Position numbers and translations under genes: made by a program
The notes under the pieces: model-generated
The model's input: only the letters and a program-made list of their open reading frames with translations
Told to the model about the DNA's origin: nothing
Databases searched by the model: none
Part shown: positions 1 through 7,875 of the stretch, piece after piece
How the letters are laid out: every line of letters begins with the position of its first letter
How positions within the stretch are numbered: position 1 is the first letter of the stretch
DNA from: Achromobacter agilis
GTDB taxonomy: Bacteria > Pseudomonadota > Gammaproteobacteria > Burkholderiales > Burkholderiaceae_B
Assembly: GCF_900496965.1 (NCBI RefSeq)
Contig: NZ_UFQB01000001.1
Span: 1-64,000 of the forward strand
Reading direction: 5' to 3'
DNA length: 64,000 bases

Positions 1-24
1 TTGTGTATAGTTGCGGACTTCGTT
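1..24 (+). promoter_or_regulatory. Probable tRNA-Phe promoter, copy 1
   Basis: A TATAGT -10 element (6-11) sits 13 bases before the tRNA and is followed by a GC-rich discriminator, as is usual for stable-RNA genes. The window begins here, so no -35 element can be seen. The same 24 bases precede the second tRNA-Phe copy, which supports a conserved functional promoter. Confidence 0.55.
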
Positions 25-100
25 GGCCTGGTAGCTCAGTCGGTAGAGCAGAGGATTGAAAATCCTTGTGTCGGTGGTTCGATTCCGCCCCAGGCCACCA
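25..100 (+). tRNA. tRNA-Phe (GAA), copy 1
   Basis: This is a 76-base cloverleaf with acceptor stem GGCCTGG pairing with CCAGGCC, D-loop motif AGCTCAGTCGGTAGAGC, anticodon loop TTGAAAA (anticodon GAA) and T-loop GGTTCGATTCC. The 3' CCA is encoded. It is identical to the copy at 2779-2854, and a strong terminator follows about 45 bases downstream. Confidence 0.97.
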
Positions 101-142
101 AAAGAATTCGGCTGCCACGGATCATTTCAGTGGTTGCCTGGC

Positions 143-174
143 AAAAAAAGCCCAGCCTTGCGCTGGGCTTTTTT
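143..174 (+). terminator. Rho-independent terminator after tRNA-Phe copy 1
   Basis: The stem GCCCAGC (150-156) pairs with GCTGGGC (162-168) across a 5-base loop. A run of A precedes it and a run of six T follows (169-174). The symmetric A and T tracts mean it could work in both directions. Confidence 0.88.
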
Positions 175-265
175 GCGTCTACTTCCCCTTTCCAGAGCTT
201 CCGCGATATCGTAGGAGGCCCCTTCCGCAGGGCGACTCGCAGCATCCACCCACCGGAACCGTGAC

Positions 266-2746
266 ATGCGCGCCCATGCCCAGACGCTTTTCAGCCTGAT
301 CGTACTGATGCTGATGGCGGGCCTGCCGCTCGGCTCCGCGCACGGACAGACGCTCTCCTCCGCCCCGGTTCAGGCGGCCTCGCCGGGTCCGATGATCCGC
401 CTGGCGGACATTCCGCTGCGCGCCGACACCGACCACCGTTACGCCGAAGGCGTGATCGACAGGATTTCGACGAGCGATCCCGCCGACGCGCTCGCGCCGC
501 GGCTGGAAGCGATCGCGCAGTCCGCCGACGAAAAGCTCCACCAGTTCCAGCCAGCCGAATTGCGCACCCTGCCCGTCATGCGGCTGGAAAGCCTGGAACG
601 GCACTGGATGTTCGACGAACGCCGTTTCGACCACTGGCAGGCGGACATGCAGCGGACCATCGCCCAGTATGCGGGCGACGCCGCGGAACTGGCCCGCCGC
701 AGCGACGCATGGAAGGCCATCAAGAACTCGCCCGCCGCCGCCGGCCTGCCGCCCGCGCTGATGACGCGCGTGGACGCGGTCATCGCGCAATTGGCGCAGG
801 CCGAACAGGCTCTGTCTATCCCCCTGGCCCGCCAGATCACGCTGGGCCAGCGTGCCGCCACCGTCGAAGGACGGATCCTGGCGGGGCAGCGGGCGGTCGC
901 CGACGCCATCGACGATATCGATGCGCGCCTGCTGCAGCTGGACGCGGCGCCGCTCTGGAGCGCCACCGACAAACCCGTCACCCCCGATGAAGCGATGACG
1001 CTGCTGCGCACCGGCCTGGAGCTCGAGTTGCGCTTCGCTCGCGAATACGCCGCGGCCGACACCAGCAACCAGCGCGCCCTGCACGTGCTGCAGGTCGTCC
1101 TGCTGCCGCTGCTGCTCTGGCTGGCCTGGCGCAGCCGCCACGCGATCCGCGCCAAGGAAATGAGCGAGACGGCCGCCCGGGTGCTGGGGCGCCCCATCTC
1201 CGCCTGGCTGCTGCTGGCCATGATGGGCGTGCTGCTACTGGAAGCGGACGCGCCGCTCATCGTGCAGCAGTTCGCGCTGCTGCTGGCGGTCGTTCCCGTC
1301 CTGCGGCTGCTGCCGCCGGCCACCCGCCAGCAGCTCGGGCTGTGGCCATACGCCATCACGGGCCTGTACCTGATCGAACGGCTGGGCGTGCTGTTTCTCG
1401 CGAGCGAAACCTGGTATCGGCTACACAGTCTTGCCCTGACCCTGCTGGCGCTGGCCACCACCCTGTGGCTGCTCCGCTTCCGGCGCCGCGCGGCCCTGCC
1501 GCCCGGCCGGCTGCACCAGGCCTTGCGCGCCATCGCCTGGGGCGCCGCCGCGCTGCTTGCCGTGTCCGCGGCCGCCAATGTCGTCGGCAACCTGTCGCTG
1601 GCCGAAATGCTGACCAGCGCCATCGTCAGCAGCGGCTACTTCGGCCTGATGCTGTACGCCGGCGTCACCATCATCGTCACGCTGCTACAGCTGCTGCTGG
1701 CGCGGCCGGGCGTATCGCGCTTCCGGATCGCGCGGGAACACGCTCCGCCGCTGGTGCAGCTGCTGATCCGGCTAGTGACGGCCGGCGCGGTCGTGGGCTG
1801 GGCTCTCTATGCCATGGACCGCTTCCGCATCTTGCGGGCCACCTACGCCATCGTCACGCAGGTGCTGTCGTACACGCTCGCCGTCGGCAACATCACGATC
1901 AGCCTGGGCAACATCCTGGTGTTCGTCATCTCGGTGCTGATCGCGTTCTGGGCCGCGCGGACCATTCGCCTCGTGCTGCACGAAGAACTGCTCAACCGCA
2001 TGCCGCTGCCGCGCGGGGTGGGCAACAGCATCGCCTCGCTGACCTACTACTCCGTGCTGATGCTGGGGCTTGCGGTGGCGTTGTCGGCGGCGGGCGTCAA
2101 GGCCAGCCAGCTTGCCATCGTGCTGGGCGCCCTGGGCGTGGGCATCGGCTTCGGCCTGCAGAACGTGGTCAACAATTTCGTCTCGGGCCTGATCCTGATG
2201 TTCGAACGCCCGATCCAGCCCGGCGACGCCGTGGATATCGGCGACACCTCGGGCCAAGTCCGCGAAATCGGCATGCGGGCCACCCGGATCCGGACTTTCG
2301 AAGGCGCCGACGTGGTTGTGCCCAACGGTACTCTGCTATCGGAAAAGCTGACCAACTGGACGATGCTGGACCGCAACCGCCGCATCGAGATCAACATCGG
2401 CCTGGCCTACGGCACGGACCCGGCGGCCGCTATCGCGCAGCTCACCGACGCCGCGCGCAGAACGTCCGGCGTCTCCCTGGAGCCGGCGCCGCTGGCGCTG
2501 TTCATGGGCTTCGGCCACAGCACGCTGGACTTCAGCCTGCGCGCCTGGACGCCCGACTTCGACCGCTGGATGGTGATCCGCAGCGAACTGCTGTCGCGGA
2601 TGTACGACGCGCTGACGCAGGCCGGCATCGAAATTCCCTACCCGCAAAGCGATCTCCACCTGCGCAGCATTTCCGGCGAGGCAGGCGCCGCGCTCGAACA
2701 GGCCCGCCGCCGCGCCGCCCCCCAGGAACCCGCCGCCCCCGCTTGA
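266..2746 (+). CDS. Mechanosensitive channel, MscS family with DUF3772-type periplasmic N-terminus
   Basis: An inner-membrane protein of 826 residues that should open under membrane tension and release solutes on hypo-osmotic shock. A signal peptide (about residues 1-28, ending near AHGQ) precedes a mostly helical periplasmic region (about 30-270). About ten hydrophobic segments follow, then the conserved pore helix and MscS beta domain from about residue 600. The motif GVGIGFGLQNVVNNF starts near residue 625 and is followed by a GDAVDIG beta-domain entry. The size is far above minimal MscS (about 286 residues) and fits the large multi-helix MscS relatives of Gram-negative bacteria. Substrate selectivity cannot be told. 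It lies alone between two identical tRNA-Phe genes. ATG 266 is the only start that keeps the signal peptide. Confidence 0.92.
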   Translation: MRAHAQTLFSLIVLMLMAGLPLGSAHGQTLSSAPVQAASPGPMIRLADIPLRADTDHRYAEGVIDRISTSDPADALAPRLEAIAQSADEKLHQFQPAELRTLPVMRLESLERHWMFDERRFDHWQADMQRTIAQYAGDAAELARRSDAWKAIKNSPAAAGLPPALMTRVDAVIAQLAQAEQALSIPLARQITLGQRAATVEGRILAGQRAVADAIDDIDARLLQLDAAPLWSATDKPVTPDEAMTLLRTGLELELRFAREYAAADTSNQRALHVLQVVLLPLLLWLAWRSRHAIRAKEMSETAARVLGRPISAWLLLAMMGVLLLEADAPLIVQQFALLLAVVPVLRLLPPATRQQLGLWPYAITGLYLIERLGVLFLASETWYRLHSLALTLLALATTLWLLRFRRRAALPPGRLHQALRAIAWGAAALLAVSAAANVVGNLSLAEMLTSAIVSSGYFGLMLYAGVTIIVTLLQLLLARPGVSRFRIAREHAPPLVQLLIRLVTAGAVVGWALYAMDRFRILRATYAIVTQVLSYTLAVGNITISLGNILVFVISVLIAFWAARTIRLVLHEELLNRMPLPRGVGNSIASLTYYSVLMLGLAVALSAAGVKASQLAIVLGALGVGIGFGLQNVVNNFVSGLILMFERPIQPGDAVDIGDTSGQVREIGMRATRIRTFEGADVVVPNGTLLSEKLTNWTMLDRNRRIEINIGLAYGTDPAAAIAQLTDAARRTSGVSLEPAPLALFMGFGHSTLDFSLRAWTPDFDRWMVIRSELLSRMYDALTQAGIEIPYPQSDLHLRSISGEAGAALEQARRRAAPQEPAAPA

Positions 2747-2754
2747 TGCGGATT

Positions 2755-2855
2755 TTGTGTATAGTTGCGGACTTCGTTGGCCTGGTAGCTCAGTCGGTAG
2801 AGCAGAGGATTGAAAATCCTTGTGTCGGTGGTTCGATTCCGCCCCAGGCCACCAA
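2755..2855 (+). repeat. 101-bp direct repeat of 1-101 (promoter plus tRNA-Phe)
   Basis: Positions 2755-2855 are identical to 1-101 and include the upstream -10 region, the whole tRNA and one following base. Sequence similarity stops right after the CCA end; the terminators downstream are unrelated. The left limit of the repeat cannot be defined because copy 1 starts at the window edge. Confidence 0.95.
2779..2854 (+). tRNA. tRNA-Phe (GAA), copy 2
   Basis: A 76-base tRNA identical to copy 1, with anticodon GAA and encoded CCA. It begins 32 bases after the stop codon of the MscS gene, with its own TATAGT -10 element at 2760-2765. Confidence 0.97.
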
Positions 2856-2862
2856 TAGATTC

Positions 2863-2899
2863 AAGCAATTAGCCCCGCCTTTGGCGGGGCTAATTGCTT
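2863..2899 (+). terminator. Long perfect hairpin terminator after tRNA-Phe copy 2
   Basis: A perfect 17-bp stem (2863-2879 with 2883-2899) has a TTT loop and begins 8 bases after the tRNA end. The stem base is A/T-rich and the T run after it is short, so termination probably relies on the T-rich right arm. Confidence 0.8.
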
Positions 2900-3021
2900 T
2901 GGGGCACGGGATCAAGGCCGCAGGCACCCTCCCGGTTACGCTGGCATCGGCCTGCCGGCCTTGCGGCGCAGGTCGGATAGCATTAGCAATGGCGTGCCAC
3001 ACCTGACTCCCCTTCCTCGCG

Positions 3022-4761
3022 ATGAAGCCCGACTCCTCTTCCCCGTCTTCCTCCATCGGCATGACCCGCGCGGCGCTCGTGCTGTATCGCGCGCTCTGGC
3101 ACTACGCCGAAGGCGCGCGGCGGCACCTGATGGGCGCCGTCGCCCTGCTGTCGGGCGCGCAGCTGATAAAGCTGACCTTGCCCTGGCTGGCCTCCCATGC
3201 CATCAACGCCCTGCAGCAAAACGATATGGCGACCGCGGGCCTCTGGATCATGTTCCTGGTAGGCAGCTACATGATGTCGTGGGTGTTCCACGGCCCGGGA
3301 CGCGTCCTGGAAGGCAACGTAGGCGTGCGTGTTCGCGAGCGGCTGGCCGACGACCTCTATGCCCGCATCGCCGCCGCCCCGCTGACCTGGCGCGACGGCC
3401 GGCACTCCGGCGACCTGCAGCACCGGGTGCTGCAATCCAGCCGCGCGCTGTCGACGTTCGCCCGCAGCATGTACGGATACCTGCACAGCGCCTTGAACTT
3501 CGTCGGCCCGCTGGTGGCGCTGACCTTGTTGTCCCACGTCAGCGGCATCATCGCCGTCAGCGGCTACCTGATCATCGCCCTCATCACGCTGCGTTTCGAC
3601 CTCGCGCTGATGCGGCTGGCCCGTTCCGAGAACGACCAGGAGCGCCGCTATGTCGCGGCGCTGCTCGACTTCGTCAGCAATGCCGGCACCGTGATCGGCC
3701 TGCGGCTGCAGGCCGCCTCGCGCAAAGTGCTGGGCCGCCGGCTGGCAACGGTCATGAAACCCTTGCGCCGCGCCCTGTGGGTCAACGAAGTCAAGTGGTG
3801 CGTGGTGGACCTGATGGGCATGTGCCTCACCTGGATACTCGTGGTGGAATACGTGTTGCGGCACCGCGAGCCGGGGCAGGCCTTGTTGCTGGGCACCATC
3901 TTCATGATCTATCAGTATGCCCAGCAGGCTGCCTCGGTGGTCAGCGCCATTGCCTCGAATTTCCAGAGCTTTTCGCGCATGCACACCGACTTCAGCAGCG
4001 CCGAGCCCATCTGGCAGGCGCCGGGCGATCCCGACGCCGTCGTGCCCGCCGTACAGCCCGACGCGCCATGGCAGACCCTGGAGCTGCGCGGCGCCACCTG
4101 GCGCTATTCGGATGAAGGGCGCGGCGGCCTGCATGGCGTCGGCCTGGTATTGCGCCGCGGTTCGCGCGTGGCGCTGATCGGCGCCAGCGGCGGCGGCAAG
4201 AGCACCTTGCTGCGCACCCTGGCCGGGCTGTACCCGCCGCAACAAGGAGATCTGCTGCGCGACGGCAAACCGGTCAACTGGGCCGAACTGCGCACGCTGG
4301 CCACCCTGATTCCGCAAGAGGCCGAAGTCTTCGAAGCCAGCGTCCAGGAAAACCTGACCTTCGGCGAACCCGCCGATCCCGCGGCACTGCAAACCGCCGT
4401 GCATACCGGCGTGTTCGATGAAGTGCTGCAACGCATGCCTGACGGCCTGGCCAGCCCGGTAAATGAACGCGGCAGCAATCTGTCCGGCGGCCAGCGGCAA
4501 CGCCTGGCCCTGTCGCGCGGGGCGCTGGCGGCGCAGGGAAGTTCCCTGCTGCTGCTGGACGAGCCCACCAGCGCGCTGGACCCGCAAGCCGAAGGCCGGG
4601 TGTTCGATCGCATGTACGCCGCATTTCCCTCGGCCTGCATCGTGGCCTCGGTGCACCGGCCCAGCCTGCTCAGCCGCTTTGACACGATCGTGGTGATGGA
4701 AGGCGGGCGCGTGGTGGATGCGGGGCCGCGCGACGAAGTGCTGGCCCGGCACAAGCCTTGA
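3022..4761 (+). CDS. ABC transporter, fused permease and ATPase (exporter type)
   Basis: A 579-residue half-transporter of the ABC-B exporter layout, expected to work as a homodimer in the inner membrane. The N-terminal transmembrane domain (about residues 25-310) is followed by an ATPase domain. The Walker A motif GASGGGKST is at 387-395, the signature LSGGQRQRL near 487 and Walker B LLLLDEPTSALD near 509. The His switch (SVHRPS) replaces the usual H-loop context. The exported substrate cannot be inferred; lipids, peptides and drugs are all possible. The stop TGA overlaps a possible TTG start of the next ORF, but the likely start of that gene lies 42 bases on, so the two may still be cotranscribed. 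Confidence 0.9.
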   Translation: MKPDSSSPSSSIGMTRAALVLYRALWHYAEGARRHLMGAVALLSGAQLIKLTLPWLASHAINALQQNDMATAGLWIMFLVGSYMMSWVFHGPGRVLEGNVGVRVRERLADDLYARIAAAPLTWRDGRHSGDLQHRVLQSSRALSTFARSMYGYLHSALNFVGPLVALTLLSHVSGIIAVSGYLIIALITLRFDLALMRLARSENDQERRYVAALLDFVSNAGTVIGLRLQAASRKVLGRRLATVMKPLRRALWVNEVKWCVVDLMGMCLTWILVVEYVLRHREPGQALLLGTIFMIYQYAQQAASVVSAIASNFQSFSRMHTDFSSAEPIWQAPGDPDAVVPAVQPDAPWQTLELRGATWRYSDEGRGGLHGVGLVLRRGSRVALIGASGGGKSTLLRTLAGLYPPQQGDLLRDGKPVNWAELRTLATLIPQEAEVFEASVQENLTFGEPADPAALQTAVHTGVFDEVLQRMPDGLASPVNERGSNLSGGQRQRLALSRGALAAQGSSLLLLDEPTSALDPQAEGRVFDRMYAAFPSACIVASVHRPSLLSRFDTIVVMEGGRVVDAGPRDEVLARHKP

Positions 4762-4802
4762 CGGCCGACGCCCGCCGGCCACGCGACTACACTGGATTCT
4801 CC

Positions 4803-5570
4803 ATGACGCAACCATCCACTTCCCGCGCACCGGATCGCGCGCCCGGCCGCAGGCGAACGAACCTGTTCGCCTATGCCTGCCTGGCGATCGGTCTCGTGTT
4901 TGTTTTCCTGGGCACGGGGATGATCCTGGACGGCGCCGAGGCGGGGATTCCGGTCACGCTGTTCTTCGGCCTGTGCGCCGCGGTTGCCATCCTGCAGATA
5001 TGGCCGGGCCTGCTCCAGCGTGAGGCGCATTGCGCCGCAGCACTGCTGGCGCGATATCCCGGCCCTGTGCAGCTCAAGGCCGCGGCGTTGAAACTGTGGG
5101 TGTTTTCGCTACTGTCGGCGGTCTTCGGCGGCGTGCTGCTGTGGATGCTGCTCCATGAACCGCTGCCGCCGCTGAAGCAGTTGATCCTCTGGCCGGGCGC
5201 CGTGCTTTCTCTGTTCGCCGCTGCCATGCTGCTCGTGCGCGCCGCGAAGGACGACACCTTCCTGCGCCTGGGCCGCGACGGCTTCGAAACTAGGCTGGTC
5301 TGGAACAGCAAGACGATACGCTGGCAAGACACCAGCGAGTTCACCGTGGTCAGCGTCAGCCGCAACGTGCCCAAGCTGATCGTTTTCGACGACGCCGCGG
5401 TCGACCGCGCAGGCACCGCGGGGCTCAACCGGCGTTTCGTCGGCCGCAATTCCAGCCTGGCCGAAACCTATGGGCTCACCCACGAAGCCCTGGCCGAACT
5501 GCTCAATGCCTGGCGCGCGCGGGCGCTGGAGCAGGACGCGATATTTACGCGATGGCCCGGGAACCTATGA
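4803..5570 (+). CDS. Conserved membrane protein with C-terminal PH-like soluble domain
   Basis: A 255-residue protein from ATG 4803. A TTG at 4758 would add 15 residues but has no better support. Four hydrophobic segments (roughly residues 20-45, 48-70, 90-115 and 122-142) are followed by a soluble beta-rich stretch with alternating hydrophobic residues (DTFLRLGRDGFETRLVW onward). This resembles small bacterial membrane proteins that carry a PH-like domain. The function is unknown. Its stop overlaps the start of the next gene (ATGA at 5567-5570), so the two are translationally coupled. Confidence 0.72.
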   Translation: MTQPSTSRAPDRAPGRRRTNLFAYACLAIGLVFVFLGTGMILDGAEAGIPVTLFFGLCAAVAILQIWPGLLQREAHCAAALLARYPGPVQLKAAALKLWVFSLLSAVFGGVLLWMLLHEPLPPLKQLILWPGAVLSLFAAAMLLVRAAKDDTFLRLGRDGFETRLVWNSKTIRWQDTSEFTVVSVSRNVPKLIVFDDAAVDRAGTAGLNRRFVGRNSSLAETYGLTHEALAELLNAWRARALEQDAIFTRWPGNL

Positions 5571-6094
5571 CCGCCGCTCGAACGCTCCTGAACCTGCTTT
5601 CCGGCGCCGGCCTGGTCGCCGCATCGTGCCACGCCATCGCCGGCTCGCTCCCCGCCGGGCTCTGCGAACTCCGGCCCGACAAGCCGGGTTATCAGCAGCG
5701 GATCTACGACACATTCAAGCCACAGCCGAATCGCGGCGTGACGGTCGTTCTGATGGCGATCGACTGCGAGTCGCTGTCGGCCGCCGAGAACGGGCGCCCG
5801 GATCGTCCCAAAATGCTGTTCACGGACTATCGCGCGACCTCGGCGGGCGGTGTCCCGGCCGAGCGGCCCGCGGCATTGGATTTTTTTGAAGCGCGCTACA
5901 AGAACCGTCCCGACTACCTCGGCCGCGACGGCTACGCGGTTTACATCAGGCAAGAAAGCGAAAGGCTTTCGGGAGCCAGCGCCTATTCCTCCGTCGATGG
6001 GACGGGACGCATCTATACGCTGCTTGAATTCAATGTCCCGGATGCGGCGCAGCGGGCCCAGCGCATTGTGTCGGAGTACGCCAGGTCCCGGTAG
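5567..6094 (+). CDS. Hypothetical secreted protein
   Basis: A 175-residue protein starting at ATG 5567 inside an ATGA overlap with the preceding stop; an alternative in-frame ATG at 5552 is less likely. A signal peptide (about residues 1-26, ending HAIAG) is clear. The mature part has two early cysteines (LCELRP and IDCESL) that could form a disulfide. I do not recognise a family. It ends 20 bases from the convergent sigma-factor gene. Confidence 0.65.
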   Translation: MTAARTLLNLLSGAGLVAASCHAIAGSLPAGLCELRPDKPGYQQRIYDTFKPQPNRGVTVVLMAIDCESLSAAENGRPDRPKMLFTDYRATSAGGVPAERPAALDFFEARYKNRPDYLGRDGYAVYIRQESERLSGASAYSSVDGTGRIYTLLEFNVPDAAQRAQRIVSEYARSR

Positions 6095-6114
6095 CGCCGG
6101 TTTGGCCCCGCCGA

Positions 6115-6804
6115 TCAGGCCCCTGCCCTCTTCAAGCGCGCCAGCGTGGTCGCCACCATCCGGTCGCAATCGTCGCCGTCGAACTCGAACAGGCTCTTTT
6201 CCGTCACGTCGATATCGTGCGACAGGGATTCGCGCAGCAGCGCGTTGGCGCGGAAATGGCGGCTGCGCACCGTGGCCTCGGGGATGCCCAGGCAATCCGC
6301 GGTTTCTTCCACGGACAATTCTTCGACGGAGCGCAGCACGAACACCGTCCGGAAGGCGACCGGCAAGGCGTCCAGCCGCGCCTCCAGCAAGGCGCGAAGC
6401 TGCGAGCGGGCCGCGGCGTGGTAGGGCGGATCGAAGTCGTTGATGGTCATCGCGTCAGCCTCGTCCTCTAGATTGCCGGCCATGGGGCACAGCGCCTCGC
6501 GGCGCCCATGCTTGCGGAGCCGGCCGAAACACTCGTTCCGCACCAGCCGCGACAGCCAAGTGAAAAGCGAGGACTCGCCCCGGAACCGGACGATGGACCG
6601 GTACGCCGCCAGATACGCCTCCTGCAGGGCGTCTTCGGCATCGGCGTCGTTGCGCAGGGTCGCGCGCGCCAGGCGGTAGAGCCGCCGGTTGTGCCGGCGC
6701 ATCATCAACTCGAACGCGGCTTCCTCGCCCGCCGCAATGCGGCGTGCAAGCGCCAGGTCATTCTCTTCGGCCAGCATGGCCGCCGGCTCAGCCACTGTCG
6801 TCAT
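6115..6804 (-). CDS. ECF-type RNA polymerase sigma factor
   Basis: A 229-residue sigma-70 family protein. Region 2 (FELMMRRHNRRLYRLARATL ... EDALQEAYLAAYRSI) binds core polymerase and the -10 element. Region 4 carries the helix-turn-helix ELSVEETADCLGIPEATVRS, for -35 recognition. ATG 6804 is chosen because GGAGG lies 8 bases upstream; an upstream TTG at 6834 would run into the cupredoxin gene. It is the last gene of an operon with DUF4142 and cupredoxin genes, and no anti-sigma factor is adjacent. The operon may be its own regulon, perhaps responding to an envelope or redox signal. Confidence 0.9.
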   Translation of the reverse strand: MTTVAEPAAMLAEENDLALARRIAAGEEAAFELMMRRHNRRLYRLARATLRNDADAEDALQEAYLAAYRSIVRFRGESSLFTWLSRLVRNECFGRLRKHGRREALCPMAGNLEDEADAMTINDFDPPYHAAARSQLRALLEARLDALPVAFRTVFVLRSVEELSVEETADCLGIPEATVRSRHFRANALLRESLSHDIDVTEKSLFEFDGDDCDRMVATTLARLKRAGA

Positions 6805-6823
6805 ATGCCCAACCTCCGCCTCG

Positions 6824-7192
6824 TCACTGTGCAACCAGGGTTCCCTGCATGGTCGGATGGAACAGGCAGGTATACGCGATGCTGCCTGCCTCTCCGACAG
6901 TGTAGGTCCACGACGCGCCGGCCGCGATAGCCCCGGAATCGAATGCCCGGGAAACCGCGGTGGCCGTGTGGGGCACCAGGTCCTTGTTGACCCACGTCAC
7001 CTTGTCGCCGCGCCGGGCGGTCAGCGTGGCCGGCGTGAACCGCATGCCTTCGATAGTCACGATATGCTCGGCCGCCTTTCCTCCGGGAAGATCGTCCGCG
7101 GCGCGCGCCGGCGCGCCGGCCAGGGCCAGGCCCGCGCAAAGCGCGGCAGCGCCGGCGCGCCGCCATCCCGCGGGCAAGGCCAGCCTAGCCAC
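6824..7192 (-). CDS. Amicyanin-like periplasmic cupredoxin
   Basis: A 122-residue small blue-copper-type protein. A signal peptide (about 1-31, ending APARA) exports it to the periplasm. The type I copper ligands are visible as His75 (VPHTAT), Cys109, His112 and Met115. The C-x2-H-x2-M spacing matches amicyanin rather than pseudoazurin. The start is GTG at 7192, overlapping the stop of the upstream DUF4142 gene by 8 bases. It probably carries electrons or binds copper in the periplasm; its redox partner is not visible here. Confidence 0.88.
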   Translation of the reverse strand: MARLALPAGWRRAGAAALCAGLALAGAPARAADDLPGGKAAEHIVTIEGMRFTPATLTARRGDKVTWVNKDLVPHTATAVSRAFDSGAIAAGASWTYTVGEAGSIAYTCLFHPTMQGTLVAQ

Positions 7193-7712
7193 CGGCGAGC
7201 CTCTCTTGCAGCTGTTTGGCGTGTTCCAGATGCGCGATGAAGGCCGGCCGCACCTTGACCAGCAGCGCCTTCAACTCGGCATTGTGCGCACTCGGGATCA
7301 GCGTCGTATCCAGGGCCTGGATCACCGCCTCGTGATAGGCCACCTCGTGATCGACGTAGGCTTTGTCGAACGCCGCCCCGCTCAGGCCTTTGAGCGTGGC
7401 CAGGTTCTTGTCGCCGCCTTGTTGCAGGCTTTCGCTGGTCGGGTTCGCCTCGGGCGTGACCTTGAGCTTCTTGACCAGTTCGCCCGCGGACTGGTTCACG
7501 GCCGTATGGTCGGTCACCATCAGCTTGGCGAACTCCTGGACGTCCTTGGTTCGCGACTTCTGTTCCGCCAGCTTGCCTGCGTCGATGTCCACCTGGTTGG
7601 CCACCACGACGATGGCCGCGATCTGCGGGTCCGTCGGACCGTTGCCGTGCGCCAACGCGCCATGGCTGGCCAGGACCAGGGCGCAGAGCCATACTGTCTG
7701 AATCGCTTTCAT
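7185..7712 (-). CDS. DUF4142 family periplasmic protein
   Basis: A 175-residue protein starting at ATG 7712 with a G-rich ribosome site just upstream. The signal peptide ends near HGALAHG. The mature part is almost all helical (QIAAIVVVANQVDIDAG, EFAKLMVTDHTAVNQSAG and so on), as expected for the ferritin-like four-helix DUF4142 fold. His and Asp/Glu residues recur in the helices, but no metal site can be proven from sequence. It is the first gene of the DUF4142-cupredoxin-sigma operon. Family members are often linked to stress or metal conditions, but no biochemical role is established. The 163 bases upstream hold the presumed promoter. Confidence 0.85.
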   Translation of the reverse strand: MKAIQTVWLCALVLASHGALAHGNGPTDPQIAAIVVVANQVDIDAGKLAEQKSRTKDVQEFAKLMVTDHTAVNQSAGELVKKLKVTPEANPTSESLQQGGDKNLATLKGLSGAAFDKAYVDHEVAYHEAVIQALDTTLIPSAHNAELKALLVKVRPAFIAHLEHAKQLQERLAGG

Positions 7713-7875
7713 TTCATCCCCCCAAAATGCAGGCGAACCGGCGCGCCGGAATGGCGCGAAACACCGCTTGCATATGGGGTTGGATGTCGCGATCGAGCAC
7801 CGCGTTCCGGCGGACGCCGTCATCGCGCCGAACCGACCGCGCCCTCGGCCCGTCCCGGATCAGAATGGGTGTCGC

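Noticed and set aside
1-2855. Genomic island inserted at tRNA-Phe
   Set aside because: There is no integrase and no foreign-looking gene; the segment holds only a normal GC-rich MscS gene, and the repeat covers the whole tRNA plus promoter, not just an attachment core.
4758-4802. TTG start for the membrane protein at 4803
   Set aside because: The added residues look like random translation; ATG 4803 gives the usual N-terminus just before the first helix.
2983-4830. 615-residue antisense ORF over the ABC exporter
   Set aside because: Its composition is typical of a GC-rich shadow frame, it has no domain and it lies opposite a full ABC transporter with all motifs.
7713-7875. ECF-type promoter (GGAAC) before the DUF4142 operon
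   Set aside because: A GGAAC occurs on the minus strand but no convincing -10 partner is at the right distance, so I do not call it.
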